Assembly: GCA_003477405.1 (NCBI GenBank)
Contig: QUDE01000001.1
Span: 186,001-250,000, forward strand
DNA from: Ruminococcaceae bacterium AM07-15
Lineage (GTDB): Bacteria > Bacillota > Clostridia > Oscillospirales > Butyricicoccaceae
Direction of reading: 5' to 3'
DNA: 64,000 nucleotides
Each line of letters opens with the position of its first letter. Position 1 is the first letter of the stretch. The notes below the pieces were generated by a model. That model saw only the letters and a list, made by a program, of their open reading frames with translations. It searched no databases and was not told the DNA's origin. Shown here one piece after another: positions 24,763 to 32,915 of the stretch. Position numbers and translations under genes: made by a program.

Positions 24763-27233
24763 CAAACACATTGAAACATTTAGCCCTGCTCGCCCGCATG
24801 GAGAGCAGCGGCCTGAAATTGGGATTGACGGGAAAATTCCCGGAGGATGCCCTGGACCAGACCTGCGAGCGGGTGGAGTCTTTTCAATTACAGAACAGGC
24901 TCCGCACCGGCAATGACAATGCGCAAATTCAGAAGGAACTTGTACGGACGCCGGAATTTGCGGCGCTCTACCATGCGCTGTGCAATGATGGGGTGGATGA
25001 CCGGTCGATCACAAGTATGCTCCAGTCGGCTATAACCTGCGATGAGCAGTTGACGCAGTATCCCAAAGAACAAGTGCTGGCGGCAGCGGGAACGGATATC
25101 CCTTTGTCCCTGCGATTTTATTACATGAAATTCTACCTGCCGTTTATCAAGTATGAGGAAGAAGGAGAGGCCATCATTGACAACATCAATGCCTTCCCGG
25201 CCACAGAACGGGAGGAATTATCCGCATTGACGGACGCACAGAAGAACATGATGCGGCAGCCGTTTCTCGGCCCGTACCTGTTCAACTGGAACAACAATAC
25301 GCGCGAGGCGCTGGAGCTGCTGGAACAGAACCAGCCTCTTCAGCGGGTCCTGACACTGCTCTACCGGCAGGGGGTGGCGCTTGATCTGAACGCGGCACGG
25401 CTCAAAGACCTTTGCTGGGTAGAGACGGCCGATGTGATGAAATTCCGCCGCCTGCTGGCCGCCTTTGAATATGATACCGAAGACCTCGATGCCTTTTTTG
25501 AGCGGTGGCTGGAAAATCATGCGGGGCAGTATGACCTTAACTGGTTTATCTCGCACACAGCGCCGCTGGACAAAGGACAGCGGCAGGAGATCCTGCGAAA
25601 TGACCTGAGCTATCTCAACGCCCTGTACTCCGGGAGGCTCCATCTGGATTTCAGCTCTATCCGGCGCCATCAATTCCCTATCCTCACTTATGCAGTGCGG
25701 CATGGGAAGAAGCATTTTCTGGATCTGGTGAGTGAGCACAGCGAGCTGTTCCTTTCGCTGGGACGGTATGCGCTGCTGTTTGAGGATAAGTTCTGTGAAC
25801 ACTGCAACCTCAACAGCCTCACAGCCAGGAACCTGCAGGCGTGCGATACAGTAGAACGCGGCAGCAGCCATTTTGACCTGCTGGAAGACGGCAGGCAGTA
25901 CACCTTTGAAGAGATGTGGCTGCTGTGGCAGCAGGATGAAATCTATGTCCGGCTCTACGCCATGCTGACGCCCCTTTCCGTGGACAGACGGCTGCTCACT
26001 TTGCGCCAGCTATTGAAGCATGGGCTGGTCAGCCACCACATGGAAGACCAGGAACTGGAACAGCTTGCCCGGTGTCTGCTGGAAAAGCCGTTCAGTGAGT
26101 GGTATCGAGGCGCTTTTGGACACATCCGCGGCCTGACCAGGAGGACGGCCATGTGGCTTCTGCGGAAATATGAGCAGCTGCGGGTATTTATCCCGGAGAT
26201 GCAGTCCGAGGCGGACGCGATCTTTGCGCTCAACAACGGGGCGGTGATTGCCGGACAGAAAAACTGGACGCAGGTTCGTGCCGCTGTTTTGACGATGGAT
26301 CGGGACTGGCTTGACCTGAAAGAAAGGTTTTCCATTACCGATGAATTTGTGGAGCAGCACAGGGAGCCGGTCACCAATTTCCTGCTGCGCGGCGGCAGTG
26401 CGATGGTGCGTGCTCTGTACGGCTACCTGCAGGGTGACGATAAGGCTATCGAGGCCCTGAGAAGGATCGTACAGGCCGAACTGATGGGCCAATTCTATGC
26501 GTTGAAATATTTTGCCGATGACCTGCAGAGGGAGATTCGCTATCCCATCAGCGAGGTGCAGGAGGCAGCATGGAAACGCAATCTCACGCTGGATAGGGGG
26601 CCGTTCTCTGCGGAAGAAGCGGATGATTTCTACTTTACGATGCAGTTAGGCGAACTGCCCCACAGCACCTGCCTCTCCTGCTGGACGGGAAACCAGAGGG
26701 ACTGCCTGCTGGCAGACTTCGATTCCAACAAGAAGATGATCTTGATTCGGAAAGGTGAAGACATTGTGGGCCGCGCCTGCATCCGGCTGACAAAAGGGGC
26801 GTTTCAACGACCTGCGGACTTTAATTTTTCTTTTGCTGATCTGGCTCAAGTGCAGTCGGCGGATAAAAAGCGCGCTGCTGACGAAATGCTGGTTCTGTTT
26901 TTGGAGCGCATCTATACTTCCAGATTGAACGATGAAGAAGTGAAAACCGCAATGAAGCTGGCCGTTTCCCTGGTGACGCAGAAAGCGGCGGCCATCGGCG
27001 CCATCGCTGTGCTGGCGCGGCGCTATCTGGGCTGCTATGACCGCGATCAGTATGTTGGCAGCCAGTTCTATGTGTATATCTCAAAATCCAAAAACGGACA
27101 GCAGTATCTGGATTCAATGGGAGGCGCCGCGGTGACTTCCCACAAAGAGCAATATACGGGGGCTGTTTTCCTCGTAGAACACGCGGCGATGCGCACAGCA
27201 GCGCCGCAGAAGGAGGATGAATTTTATGAATGA
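24759..27233 (+). CDS. Large unrecognised protein (unknown triad, gene 2)
   Basis: 824 residues, start overlapping the previous stop (ATGA). Long helical N-terminal two thirds. Around residues 636-680 a compact segment reads STCLSCWTGNQRDC, then DSNKKMILIRKGEDIVGRA, with Cys residues followed by predicted strands. This faintly resembles the layout of the PcfJ C-terminal motif, but I cannot claim homology. No membrane segment. The last codons contain the Shine-Dalgarno of the third gene. Function unknown; its conserved position behind pcfJ-ligA suggests a role in the element's own life cycle or host interaction. Confidence 0.75.
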   Translation: MTNTLKHLALLARMESSGLKLGLTGKFPEDALDQTCERVESFQLQNRLRTGNDNAQIQKELVRTPEFAALYHALCNDGVDDRSITSMLQSAITCDEQLTQYPKEQVLAAAGTDIPLSLRFYYMKFYLPFIKYEEEGEAIIDNINAFPATEREELSALTDAQKNMMRQPFLGPYLFNWNNNTREALELLEQNQPLQRVLTLLYRQGVALDLNAARLKDLCWVETADVMKFRRLLAAFEYDTEDLDAFFERWLENHAGQYDLNWFISHTAPLDKGQRQEILRNDLSYLNALYSGRLHLDFSSIRRHQFPILTYAVRHGKKHFLDLVSEHSELFLSLGRYALLFEDKFCEHCNLNSLTARNLQACDTVERGSSHFDLLEDGRQYTFEEMWLLWQQDEIYVRLYAMLTPLSVDRRLLTLRQLLKHGLVSHHMEDQELEQLARCLLEKPFSEWYRGAFGHIRGLTRRTAMWLLRKYEQLRVFIPEMQSEADAIFALNNGAVIAGQKNWTQVRAAVLTMDRDWLDLKERFSITDEFVEQHREPVTNFLLRGGSAMVRALYGYLQGDDKAIEALRRIVQAELMGQFYALKYFADDLQREIRYPISEVQEAAWKRNLTLDRGPFSAEEADDFYFTMQLGELPHSTCLSCWTGNQRDCLLADFDSNKKMILIRKGEDIVGRACIRLTKGAFQRPADFNFSFADLAQVQSADKKRAADEMLVLFLERIYTSRLNDEEVKTAMKLAVSLVTQKAAAIGAIAVLARRYLGCYDRDQYVGSQFYVYISKSKNGQQYLDSMGGAAVTSHKEQYTGAVFLVEHAAMRTAAPQKEDEFYE

Positions 27234-27858
27234 CCGTACTCTGGTAAAATTACGATGCAATAAGGAAATGTTGGATATTCGGACTGTATCCTGGACCCGA
27301 AAATCCCCCTACAGTTTTTCCATTTTGAGAAGCGAACTCCAGCAGCTGGAGCAACGGCCACAAAACCGGCTGATTTCCGGTGACTGCGGTTCCTTTGCCG
27401 TCCTGCGGCTGACGCAGAGGCCAGGTGACATGAAGATGCTGGAGATCCGGTTCACCTGGCTTCAGGAGATCGGCGCCGGTAAAGTACACGGCTGGCAGGA
27501 GAATATTCGGCTACCCTATGAGCCGTTCCATGTCTTTGTGGAAAATGGCGAGGATATGGATGGCGCAGAGTGGCACCACCTTTCCGTCCCGGAAATGCTC
27601 ATGCCTCGTTATGAGTTCCACAGCCGGAAAAATCTCCATGAGGTTGCCCGGAGGCCCGTTCTCCGGCGCAAGCTGGGACGAGTCCTGGGGCGGCATTTTC
27701 AGTGGCGCGGCACAGAAAAGATCGTCATTTATGATGACGGGCTGCCGTACAGCTTCTTCTTTGAAGAATACACGCCTTATGGCAGAGGGATCTGCGGCGG
27801 CATCATCCTGCATGGCGCCGAGGACTTGGCAAAGGCCCAGTACAGCGTACATACCTAA
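27226..27858 (+). CDS. Unrecognised 210-residue protein (unknown triad, gene 3)
   Basis: Start at ATG 27226, 9 nt after GGAGG and overlapping gene 2 by 8 nt; ATG 27217 is in frame but poorly spaced. Mixed alpha/beta, basic, with WTRKSPYSFSILRSEL, RPVLRRKLGRVLGRHFQW and YGRGICGGIILHG. No family recognised. A terminator follows 30 nt downstream, so it ends the operon. Confidence 0.7.
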   Translation: MNDRTLVKLRCNKEMLDIRTVSWTRKSPYSFSILRSELQQLEQRPQNRLISGDCGSFAVLRLTQRPGDMKMLEIRFTWLQEIGAGKVHGWQENIRLPYEPFHVFVENGEDMDGAEWHHLSVPEMLMPRYEFHSRKNLHEVARRPVLRRKLGRVLGRHFQWRGTEKIVIYDDGLPYSFFFEEYTPYGRGICGGIILHGAEDLAKAQYSVHT

Positions 27859-27888
27859 ACAGTACGCTGATTTCGTGTAACAAGCGCA

Positions 27889-27932
27889 GCGCCGCCGGGC
27901 AGAGGGATTTTCCTTCTGCCCGGCGGTTTTCT
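27889..27932 (+). terminator. Terminator ending the DNA-processing module
   Basis: GCCGCCGGGCAGA / TCTGCCCGGCGG with loop GGGATTTTCCT, followed by TTTTCTT. Confidence 0.85.
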
Positions 27933-28199
27933 TATGGATGGGATTCGACTTCCTGCTCTTATGCTATATCGGCCAGATATTTTGCTTGTTGGGGCATATC
28001 CCACCTATTTCTCTTCGTGTTCACAATTTCCATGTTTCAAAAAGTTGCTTTCGCTGATACAATTAAAGAAATAGCTGATTATGCGTTAAAAAGCAACGCC
28101 GCAATGGTTCGTTGCGGCGGTTCCCGCTTGTGTTGGTAGAAATAGGGCGTCTTATTTGCTATGATTTTCTCAAATCAAATAGCAGGAGGAAACAAAAAT
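27933..28199. other. Intergenic gap with one hairpin
   Basis: AT-rich transition between modules. It holds a small hairpin GCCGCAA / TTGCGGC near 28099-28120 and the ribosome binding site AGGAGG of the next gene. No gene seen. Confidence 0.5.
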
Positions 28200-29003
28200 A
28201 TGACCCTCGGAGAGAAAATACAAAAATTGAGAAAGCAGCGAGGACTTTCACAAGAGGCACTCGCTGAAAAGGTAACAGTTACACGACAGACGATTTCAAA
28301 ATGGGAATTGGGACAATCGACCCCTGATTTGGATTTTATAGCCCAGCTCAGCGACATTTTCAATGTGTCCTCTGATTATCTTATTAAAGATGAAATGACC
28401 GAGCCGGATGAGTTACCATATAAGAAGCGCAATTATCGTTTGTCTGAAAGAGGCAAGCGCATTATTTTGGTAATCGTTTCTGCTGCAGCATTGATTGCTG
28501 GCTGCGTATGCCTGATCTGCGACTACTTTACTTCGGACAGGTTATCATGGTCATTGATTGTCGCTGTTTCCATCATCGCTGCATGGCTTATGTTACTTCC
28601 AAGTCTGATTTCCAGAACAAAGATCGTTTTGAAAACCTTAGTTGTAATCAGTGCTATCCCTATTCCACTATTGGCAATATTGTCCTTGCTTTTGCAAAAG
28701 TCAGTTATATTCACGCTGGGCATTTGCATAACGCTAATTGCGATTGCTGCAATCTGGGTAATATATGGAATTTTCCGCAAGTGCAAGAAAAATATGTGGA
28801 GAGCATTTGGTTTTGCCCTGTTGGTTTTGATCCCAGTGCCGATTGCGATTACCCATATTTCAGATTATTTTTTGCCACAAGTCCAGTTCGATTTTACATC
28901 TGACATATTCAACAGCGGGATTACCCTTGCACTTTCTCTTGTGTGCTTTGGGGTAGATTATTTGCTTTATCATAGGAAAGGGGATGCAGCAGACGAACAA
29001 TGA
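28200..29003 (+). CDS. XRE-family regulator fused to a multi-pass membrane domain
   Basis: 267 residues, ATG with AGGAGG upstream. Residues 1-62 are a cro/cI-type helix-turn-helix (LRKQRGLSQEALAEKVTVTRQTISKWE, abbreviated here). After a short hydrophilic linker, about seven hydrophobic segments fill residues 82-260. Such proteins are thought to be membrane-tethered transcription factors of Firmicutes, sensing envelope stress or a ligand. Stop and next start overlap (ATGA), so the hydrolase that follows is co-translated. Markedly AT-richer than the upstream module, suggesting separate acquisition. Confidence 0.85.
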   Translation: MTLGEKIQKLRKQRGLSQEALAEKVTVTRQTISKWELGQSTPDLDFIAQLSDIFNVSSDYLIKDEMTEPDELPYKKRNYRLSERGKRIILVIVSAAALIAGCVCLICDYFTSDRLSWSLIVAVSIIAAWLMLLPSLISRTKIVLKTLVVISAIPIPLLAILSLLLQKSVIFTLGICITLIAIAAIWVIYGIFRKCKKNMWRAFGFALLVLIPVPIAITHISDYFLPQVQFDFTSDIFNSGITLALSLVCFGVDYLLYHRKGDAADEQ

Positions 29004-29611
29004 AAACAGTTCTTTTACATGGATTAGGACAAACTGCACAAGACTGGAAAGAGGTAGTCTGTCAACTTTCAACTTCCAATGTTGAATGCCCGGAGCTTTT
29101 TTCTTCAACAGGAAATGAAATATCCTATTTCCGGATTTTGGCTGACTTGGAACGGCAGTATTCTAACGCTACAGAGCCGCTTCGTATCTGTGGCCTATCG
29201 TTTGGGGCACTGCTCGCCCTCGATTTTACTATTCGTCATGGGAATAAAGTAGATTCATTGATCTTAATCGGCGCACAATATAAAGTACCAACATTACTGA
29301 TTGATTTTCAAAATTTCTTGTTCCGCTGCATGCCCAACAAGAGTTTTGAGAACATGGGACTATCAAAAAGGGATACGATTAAGCTATCTCACTCTATGCG
29401 GTCTTTGGATTTTACCTCACAATTAAACGGAATTACTTGCCCTGTCACTATTTTGTGCGGTGAAAAAGATAGTGCCAACCTAAAAGCATCGAAAAAGTTA
29501 AATGGACTACTTCCCCAAGCAACTTTGCAAATCATCCCCGGCGCAGGCCATGAGATTAGCAAAGATGCGCCAGAAGCTATTGCTACCATACTTAATAATT
29601 ATACTGTTTAA
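29000..29611 (+). CDS. Alpha/beta hydrolase
   Basis: 203 residues. Nucleophile elbow GLSFG with Ser67, oxyanion region LLHGLGQ at 6-12, and catalytic His in PGAGHE near 182; the acid is probably Asp in CGEKDSANL. No signal peptide, so cytosolic. Substrate unknown. Translationally coupled to the membrane XRE gene, suggesting that the enzyme acts on, or responds to, the compound sensed by that regulator. Confidence 0.8.
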   Translation: MKTVLLHGLGQTAQDWKEVVCQLSTSNVECPELFSSTGNEISYFRILADLERQYSNATEPLRICGLSFGALLALDFTIRHGNKVDSLILIGAQYKVPTLLIDFQNFLFRCMPNKSFENMGLSKRDTIKLSHSMRSLDFTSQLNGITCPVTILCGEKDSANLKASKKLNGLLPQATLQIIPGAGHEISKDAPEAIATILNNYTV

Positions 29612-29637
29612 GGAACCTGCACCGACCTATGATAAAG

Positions 29638-29680
29638 CAGCGCCGCCCCGGTAGAGCCGGGACGGCGCTGTTCTGTTATT
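29638..29680. terminator. Hairpin of wHTH cassette, copy 1
   Basis: CAGCGCCGCCCCGG / CCGGGACGGCGCTG around TAGAG, followed by TTCTGTTATTTT. It lies between convergent genes. Nearly identical hairpins occur at 32476-32509 and 36033-36065. Confidence 0.8.
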
Positions 29681-30002
29681 TTGGTGTGAAGCGGTAGCCG
29701 TGGCCCCGCACCGTTTCGATGATACCGGCGCCCAGCTTACGGCGGAGCTTGTAGACCATGCTGGAGATTCCCGTCCAACTTGCGTCATAGGTGTCCGCGG
29801 CAACAGCCTCGTAGATCTGGCGGGCGGAGAACACCTGCCCTGGCCGGCGGGCCAGCAGGAGCAGAATGTCGAACTCCATCGGCGTCAGCTCCACCGTCTG
29901 GCCGGTCTGCCAGACTTGCCTGCGCTGCGGGTCGATTTGCAGCGAGCCAAAGAGCAGTGGTGTGTCTGTGGAGAAGTCCGCAACAGAAGCAAGAGCCGTC
30001 AC
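29676..30002 (-). CDS. Receiver-less winged-helix regulator, copy 1
   Basis: OmpR/PhoB-type DNA-binding domain (LTPMEFDILLLLARRPGQVF, SMVYKLRRKLG, TVRGHGYRFTPK) preceded by LFGSLQIDPQRRQVW, with no receiver domain. The GTG at 30002 is the first usual in-frame start, but the frame stays open and conserved upstream (GKFIILSFGDGEDAIFANT) to about 30059. There an ATG (30059-30061) with GGAGG 8 nt upstream is out of phase and opens only M-G-S-L-stop. The real product is therefore probably about 19 residues longer. Related copies are at 32.5, 50.5 and 58.7 kb. Probably a DNA-binding regulator of the neighbouring transporter genes. Confidence 0.75.
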   Translation of the reverse strand: MTALASVADFSTDTPLLFGSLQIDPQRRQVWQTGQTVELTPMEFDILLLLARRPGQVFSARQIYEAVAADTYDASWTGISSMVYKLRRKLGAGIIETVRGHGYRFTPK

Positions 30003-30046
30003 GGTATTCGCAAAGATGGCATCCTCGCCATCGCCGAAGGATAGAA

Positions 30047-30061
30047 TTATAAACTTCCCAT
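30047..30061 (-). other. Four-codon frame MGSL-stop overlapping wHTH copy 1
   Basis: ATG GGA AGT TTA TAA with GGAGG 8 nt upstream. The conserved coding frame runs through the same bases one base to the left (GGG AAG TTT ATA ATT). The same arrangement is found in copies 2 and 3. Confidence 0.55.
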
Positions 30062-30076
30062 GTGGATCACCTCCAA

Positions 30077-30283
30077 TTACTTCCGAATTCTATCAGTGAA
30101 GTCAAATACATCTTCAATTTTCATATCAAATAGTTGCGCAATATCAAAAGCCAGCCAAATAGATGGATCGAAACGACCTGATTCTACAGCATAAATTGTC
30201 TGGCGGGAGACATTAACCATTTGCCCTAGATCTGTTTGAGTCAACCCATTTTCTACTCGAAGTTGTCGGACTATATTTTTCAA
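30077..30283 (-). CDS. Short XRE-family regulator
   Basis: 68 residues from TTG at 30283, with GAGGAAGG upstream; the frame is open further but the family normally begins at this point (LKNIVRQLRVENGLTQTDLG). Compact helix-turn-helix with VSRQTIYAVESGRFDPS and C-terminal FDMKIEDVFDF, the usual layout of small ABC-associated XRE repressors. It lies 87 nt downstream of the permease gene on the same strand and probably belongs to the GntR-ABC operon. Confidence 0.8.
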   Translation of the reverse strand: MKNIVRQLRVENGLTQTDLGQMVNVSRQTIYAVESGRFDPSIWLAFDIAQLFDMKIEDVFDFTDRIRK

Positions 30284-30370
30284 TCTTCCTTCCTCTATTG
30301 GTGTGGAGTTTGTTCTAAAACTTCTTTCAAATGATTTGTGCAGAGACATTGAAAGTGACAAGCGGCTTAA

Positions 30371-31015
30371 TTAGCAATATTTTTTCTTAAAGAGTGCGAC
30401 TGATAGAATATAGGAAATTGCAAAGAGTACCAGAACGCCAATAAAGCCGATAGCCATGCTTAAATCAAAATGCTCTACGATAAATCCCATAATTGCGTTA
30501 TCAGTTACTTTTGACCAAATTCCAAGTACAACCAGCAGGATAATCAAAATGAACATCACCGCAAATCCTGCATTGACACCCATCCAATAGTTAGAGGGCA
30601 AAATAAAGGCGAGGAACAGCAGCACAATACAGAAAGAGGCTACCGACAAGAAAAGATAAAACCCATATCGATATGCGGGAAAACAGAAATAGGAAATGGT
30701 GTTTACTACAAGCGCAACACACAATCCAATGACAGCACCAATGCCTGCAAAGGCATATCGGCTGGTAACGATTTGTTTTTTGGAAAGTGGCAGAGCAACG
30801 GCATATTTACTCCATTTCCATTGTTCATCGGAGTTTGCAAGAGTAATAATCATAGAAGCAATTTCCAACGGAACAAGAAGAAAACTGATGTAAATAGAAC
30901 CAGCTCCTTCCAGAATAATCATCAACGCAGCGATAATGGCGAGATCCATGATAAGGCGGGCAATTCCGTATTTTTTCTTGACTGTCAGAAAATCTTTTGT
31001 CAGTAACCCTTTCAT
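30371..31015 (-). CDS. ABC-2 type permease
   Basis: 214 residues with about six hydrophobic segments; no signal peptide. The start overlaps the ATPase stop (ATGA). It forms with the ATPase upstream an exporter of unknown substrate, of the kind controlled by YtrA-type GntR repressors in Firmicutes (envelope or antimicrobial-peptide stress). Confidence 0.8.
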   Translation of the reverse strand: MKGLLTKDFLTVKKKYGIARLIMDLAIIAALMIILEGAGSIYISFLLVPLEIASMIITLANSDEQWKWSKYAVALPLSKKQIVTSRYAFAGIGAVIGLCVALVVNTISYFCFPAYRYGFYLFLSVASFCIVLLFLAFILPSNYWMGVNAGFAVMFILIILLVVLGIWSKVTDNAIMGFIVEHFDLSMAIGFIGVLVLFAISYILSVALFKKKYC

Positions 31016-31878
31016 TTCATTTCCCCCTTTACATAGAATAGCATGATTTCTTCAATCGTAGCAGGTCCAACGATTACATCTGGGTTCTTTTTAGTGATTG
31101 TGTGCCGATTCCGAACTAGGACCTTATATTGGTAATCTTCTTTTCGATAGGCAATAATCTGCGATTTGTCCATAGCATCAAATACGGCAGCTTTACAGTT
31201 GGCTATTCCGTAATTGTCAATCAAATCGTCTTTCTCATGAGAAAAGACTAGTTTGCCCTTATGGATGAAAGTAATATAATCTGCAACCTTTTCCAAGTCA
31301 CTGGTGATATGAGAGGATACCAGTACAGAGTGCTTTTCGTTTTGAACGAAATCAATCAGCATGTCTAACACATCATCGCGAATAATTGGGTCTAGGCCGC
31401 TGGTAGCTTCATCCAAAATCAGTAGTTCTGCATTGTGAGATAATGCTACGGCAAAGGCCAGCTTCACTTTCATGCCTTTGGAGAAGTCTTTTATTTTCTT
31501 GTTTTTTGGCAATTCAAACTTTTCAAGGTGCTGATGGTAGAGCTGCCAATCCCAGCCAGAGTAAATGCCACACATGAATTTTCCGATTTCTTCTGGCGTG
31601 AAAATGTCAGGGAAGTGGTTCTCATCAAATACGACGCCAAGTTTATCCTTGATCTCAATTTCGTCTGCAATATGATCCTTGCCAAAGATGAGGACTTGAC
31701 CATCGCTTTTTTGTGTTTCATTTAAAATACAGTTGATAGTCGTAGATTTGCCAGCCCCATTCTCTCCTATTAGGCCCATAATTACGCCGCGAGGTAAAGC
31801 AAAGCTCACTCTGTCAAGAACAAAATCGCCATAGTCTTTTGATAGCTCTCGGATTTCTAAAACATTATCAGTCATCAT
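31012..31878 (-). CDS. ABC transporter ATP-binding protein
   Basis: 288 residues. Walker A GENGAGKST near 38, signature FSKGM (unusual form of LSGGQ), Walker B LLILDEAT, H-loop SSHIT. The C-terminal 70 residues form the extension typical of BcrA/YtrB-like exporters. Start overlaps the GntR stop; ATG at 31875 is also possible. Second gene of the GntR-ABC operon. Confidence 0.88.
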   Translation of the reverse strand: MMTDNVLEIRELSKDYGDFVLDRVSFALPRGVIMGLIGENGAGKSTTINCILNETQKSDGQVLIFGKDHIADEIEIKDKLGVVFDENHFPDIFTPEEIGKFMCGIYSGWDWQLYHQHLEKFELPKNKKIKDFSKGMKVKLAFAVALSHNAELLILDEATSGLDPIIRDDVLDMLIDFVQNEKHSVLVSSHITSDLEKVADYITFIHKGKLVFSHEKDDLIDNYGIANCKAAVFDAMDKSQIIAYRKEDYQYKVLVRNRHTITKKNPDVIVGPATIEEIMLFYVKGEMK

Positions 31879-32252
31879 TCATCCTCCTGATACATAAGTG
31901 TAAGCAGTTCGGTCAGTTTATCCAGAGATATTCCGCTTGTGCGGGCAATCTCGATTGCCTCTGCAAATTTTTCTTCTATTCTCTTTTGTTGTTCTTCCAG
32001 GTAGAAGTCCTGATTTTGTGCTGATACATAGCAGCCTTTTCCTGCCGTTATTTCGATGAACCCATCATCTTGTAGGCAACCATAGGCTTTTTGAACAGTC
32101 AAAATACTGATGCGTAAGGATTTTGCCATAGCTCTCACCGAAGGAAGTGGCTCACCGGCACTTAGTTCACCGCTCATAATAGCGGCTTTAACTTGAGATG
32201 CGATTTGTTCATATAGCGGCTGGCTTGCCTTGTTGCTTACGACAATCTCCAA
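31875..32252 (-). CDS. GntR-family (YtrA-type) repressor
   Basis: 125 residues: N-terminal winged helix (LYEQIASQVKAAIMSGELSAG, LPSVRAMAKSLRISILTVQKAY in shortened form) and a short helical C-terminal dimerisation tail, the YtrA subfamily size. It is the first gene of the operon and sits directly behind a strong promoter with an overlapping direct repeat, so autorepression is likely. Confidence 0.88.
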   Translation of the reverse strand: MEIVVSNKASQPLYEQIASQVKAAIMSGELSAGEPLPSVRAMAKSLRISILTVQKAYGCLQDDGFIEITAGKGCYVSAQNQDFYLEEQQKRIEEKFAEAIEIARTSGISLDKLTELLTLMYQEDE

Positions 32253-32278
32253 TCTATCTCTCCCCCTCTCTGTTATGC

Positions 32279-32337
32279 ACTGTATTAACTGTATTGCTCT
32301 ATGATAACAGTATATAACGGGAATGCGCTGATGTCAA
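32279..32337 (-). promoter_or_regulatory. Promoter and operator candidate of the GntR-ABC operon
   Basis: On the minus strand TTGACA (32337-32332), 17 nt, TATACT (32314-32309). Just downstream, ACTGTATT is directly repeated on the plus strand at 32279-32286 and 32288-32295, spaced 9 bp, in the place expected for a repressor site. Confidence 0.65.
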
Positions 32338-32421
32338 TAGACTGACAAAAATTATAGCTGCATCTCTTGATTTTTGAGGTGCAGCTATTTGCAGAATTTC
32401 ATTGTAATTTTGCCTTCACCT

Positions 32422-32460
32422 GAGGTATGAGAGCTGCATTGTCGCTGGCGCTCATACCTC
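32422..32460. repeat. GAGGTATGAG hairpin, copy A
   Basis: GAGGTATGAG / CTCATACCTC perfect 10-bp stem around a 19-nt GC-rich loop. The whole unit, loop included, recurs with few changes at 37564-37604 next to the ParMR pair. Here it has no adjacent gene of its own and looks like a transferred fragment or terminator. Confidence 0.65.
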
Positions 32461-32475
32461 TTTGCAAAATAACAG

Positions 32476-32515
32476 CAGCGCCGCCCACGGTAGAGCCGGG
32501 ACGGCGCTGTTCTGT
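32476..32515. terminator. Hairpin of wHTH cassette, copy 2
   Basis: Same CAGCGCCG... / ...CGGCGCTG hairpin as copy 1, followed by TTCTGTTATTT, at the 3' end of the second winged-helix gene. Confidence 0.75.
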
Positions 32516-32856
32516 TATTTTGGTGTGAAGCGGTAGCCGTGGCCCCGAACGGTTTCGATGATGTGAACCCCCAGCTTGCGGCGGAGCTTATAGACCATGC
32601 TGGAGATCCCTGTCCAACTGGCATCATAGGAGTCCGCTGCGACAGCCTCGTAGATCTGTCGGGCAGAGAACACCTGCCCTGGCCAACGGGCCAGCAGGAG
32701 CAGAATTTCAAACTCCATCGGCGTCAGGGCCACCATCTGGCCGGACTGCCACACAAGCCTGCGCTGCGGGTCGATTTGCAGAGAGCCAAAGAGCAGCGGG
32801 GCATCTGCGGAGGCGGTCACTGTGGAGAAGTTCGCAACAGAAGCAAGAGCCGTCAC
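32515..32856 (-). CDS. Receiver-less winged-helix regulator, copy 2
   Basis: Same family as copy 1, with LFGSLQIDPQRRLVW, LTPMEFEILLLLARWPGQVF and ETVRGHGYRFTPK. The GTG at 32856 is the first standard start in frame, but the conserved N-terminus (GKFIILSFSDDEDAIFANT) extends to an ATT at 32916. TTG at 32915, with GGAGG 10 nt upstream, opens only M-G-N-L-stop in the other phase. In that phase the bases A-AAT-TTA form a classical -1 slippery heptamer immediately before the stop. Lies downstream of an ArsR-type gene on the same strand. Confidence 0.75.
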   Translation of the reverse strand: MTALASVANFSTVTASADAPLLFGSLQIDPQRRLVWQSGQMVALTPMEFEILLLLARWPGQVFSARQIYEAVAADSYDASWTGISSMVYKLRRKLGVHIIETVRGHGYRFTPK

Positions 32857-32900
32857 AGTGTTTGCAAAGATGGCGTCCTCGTCGTCGCTGAAGGATAGAA

Positions 32901-32915
32901 TTATAAATTTCCCAA
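32901..32915 (-). other. Four-codon frame MGNL-stop with slippery heptamer, wHTH copy 2
   Basis: TTG GGA AAT TTA TAA; A-AAT-TTA fits X-XXY-YYZ and the -1 frame reads into the conserved winged-helix protein (ATA ATT CTA). Confidence 0.5.
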
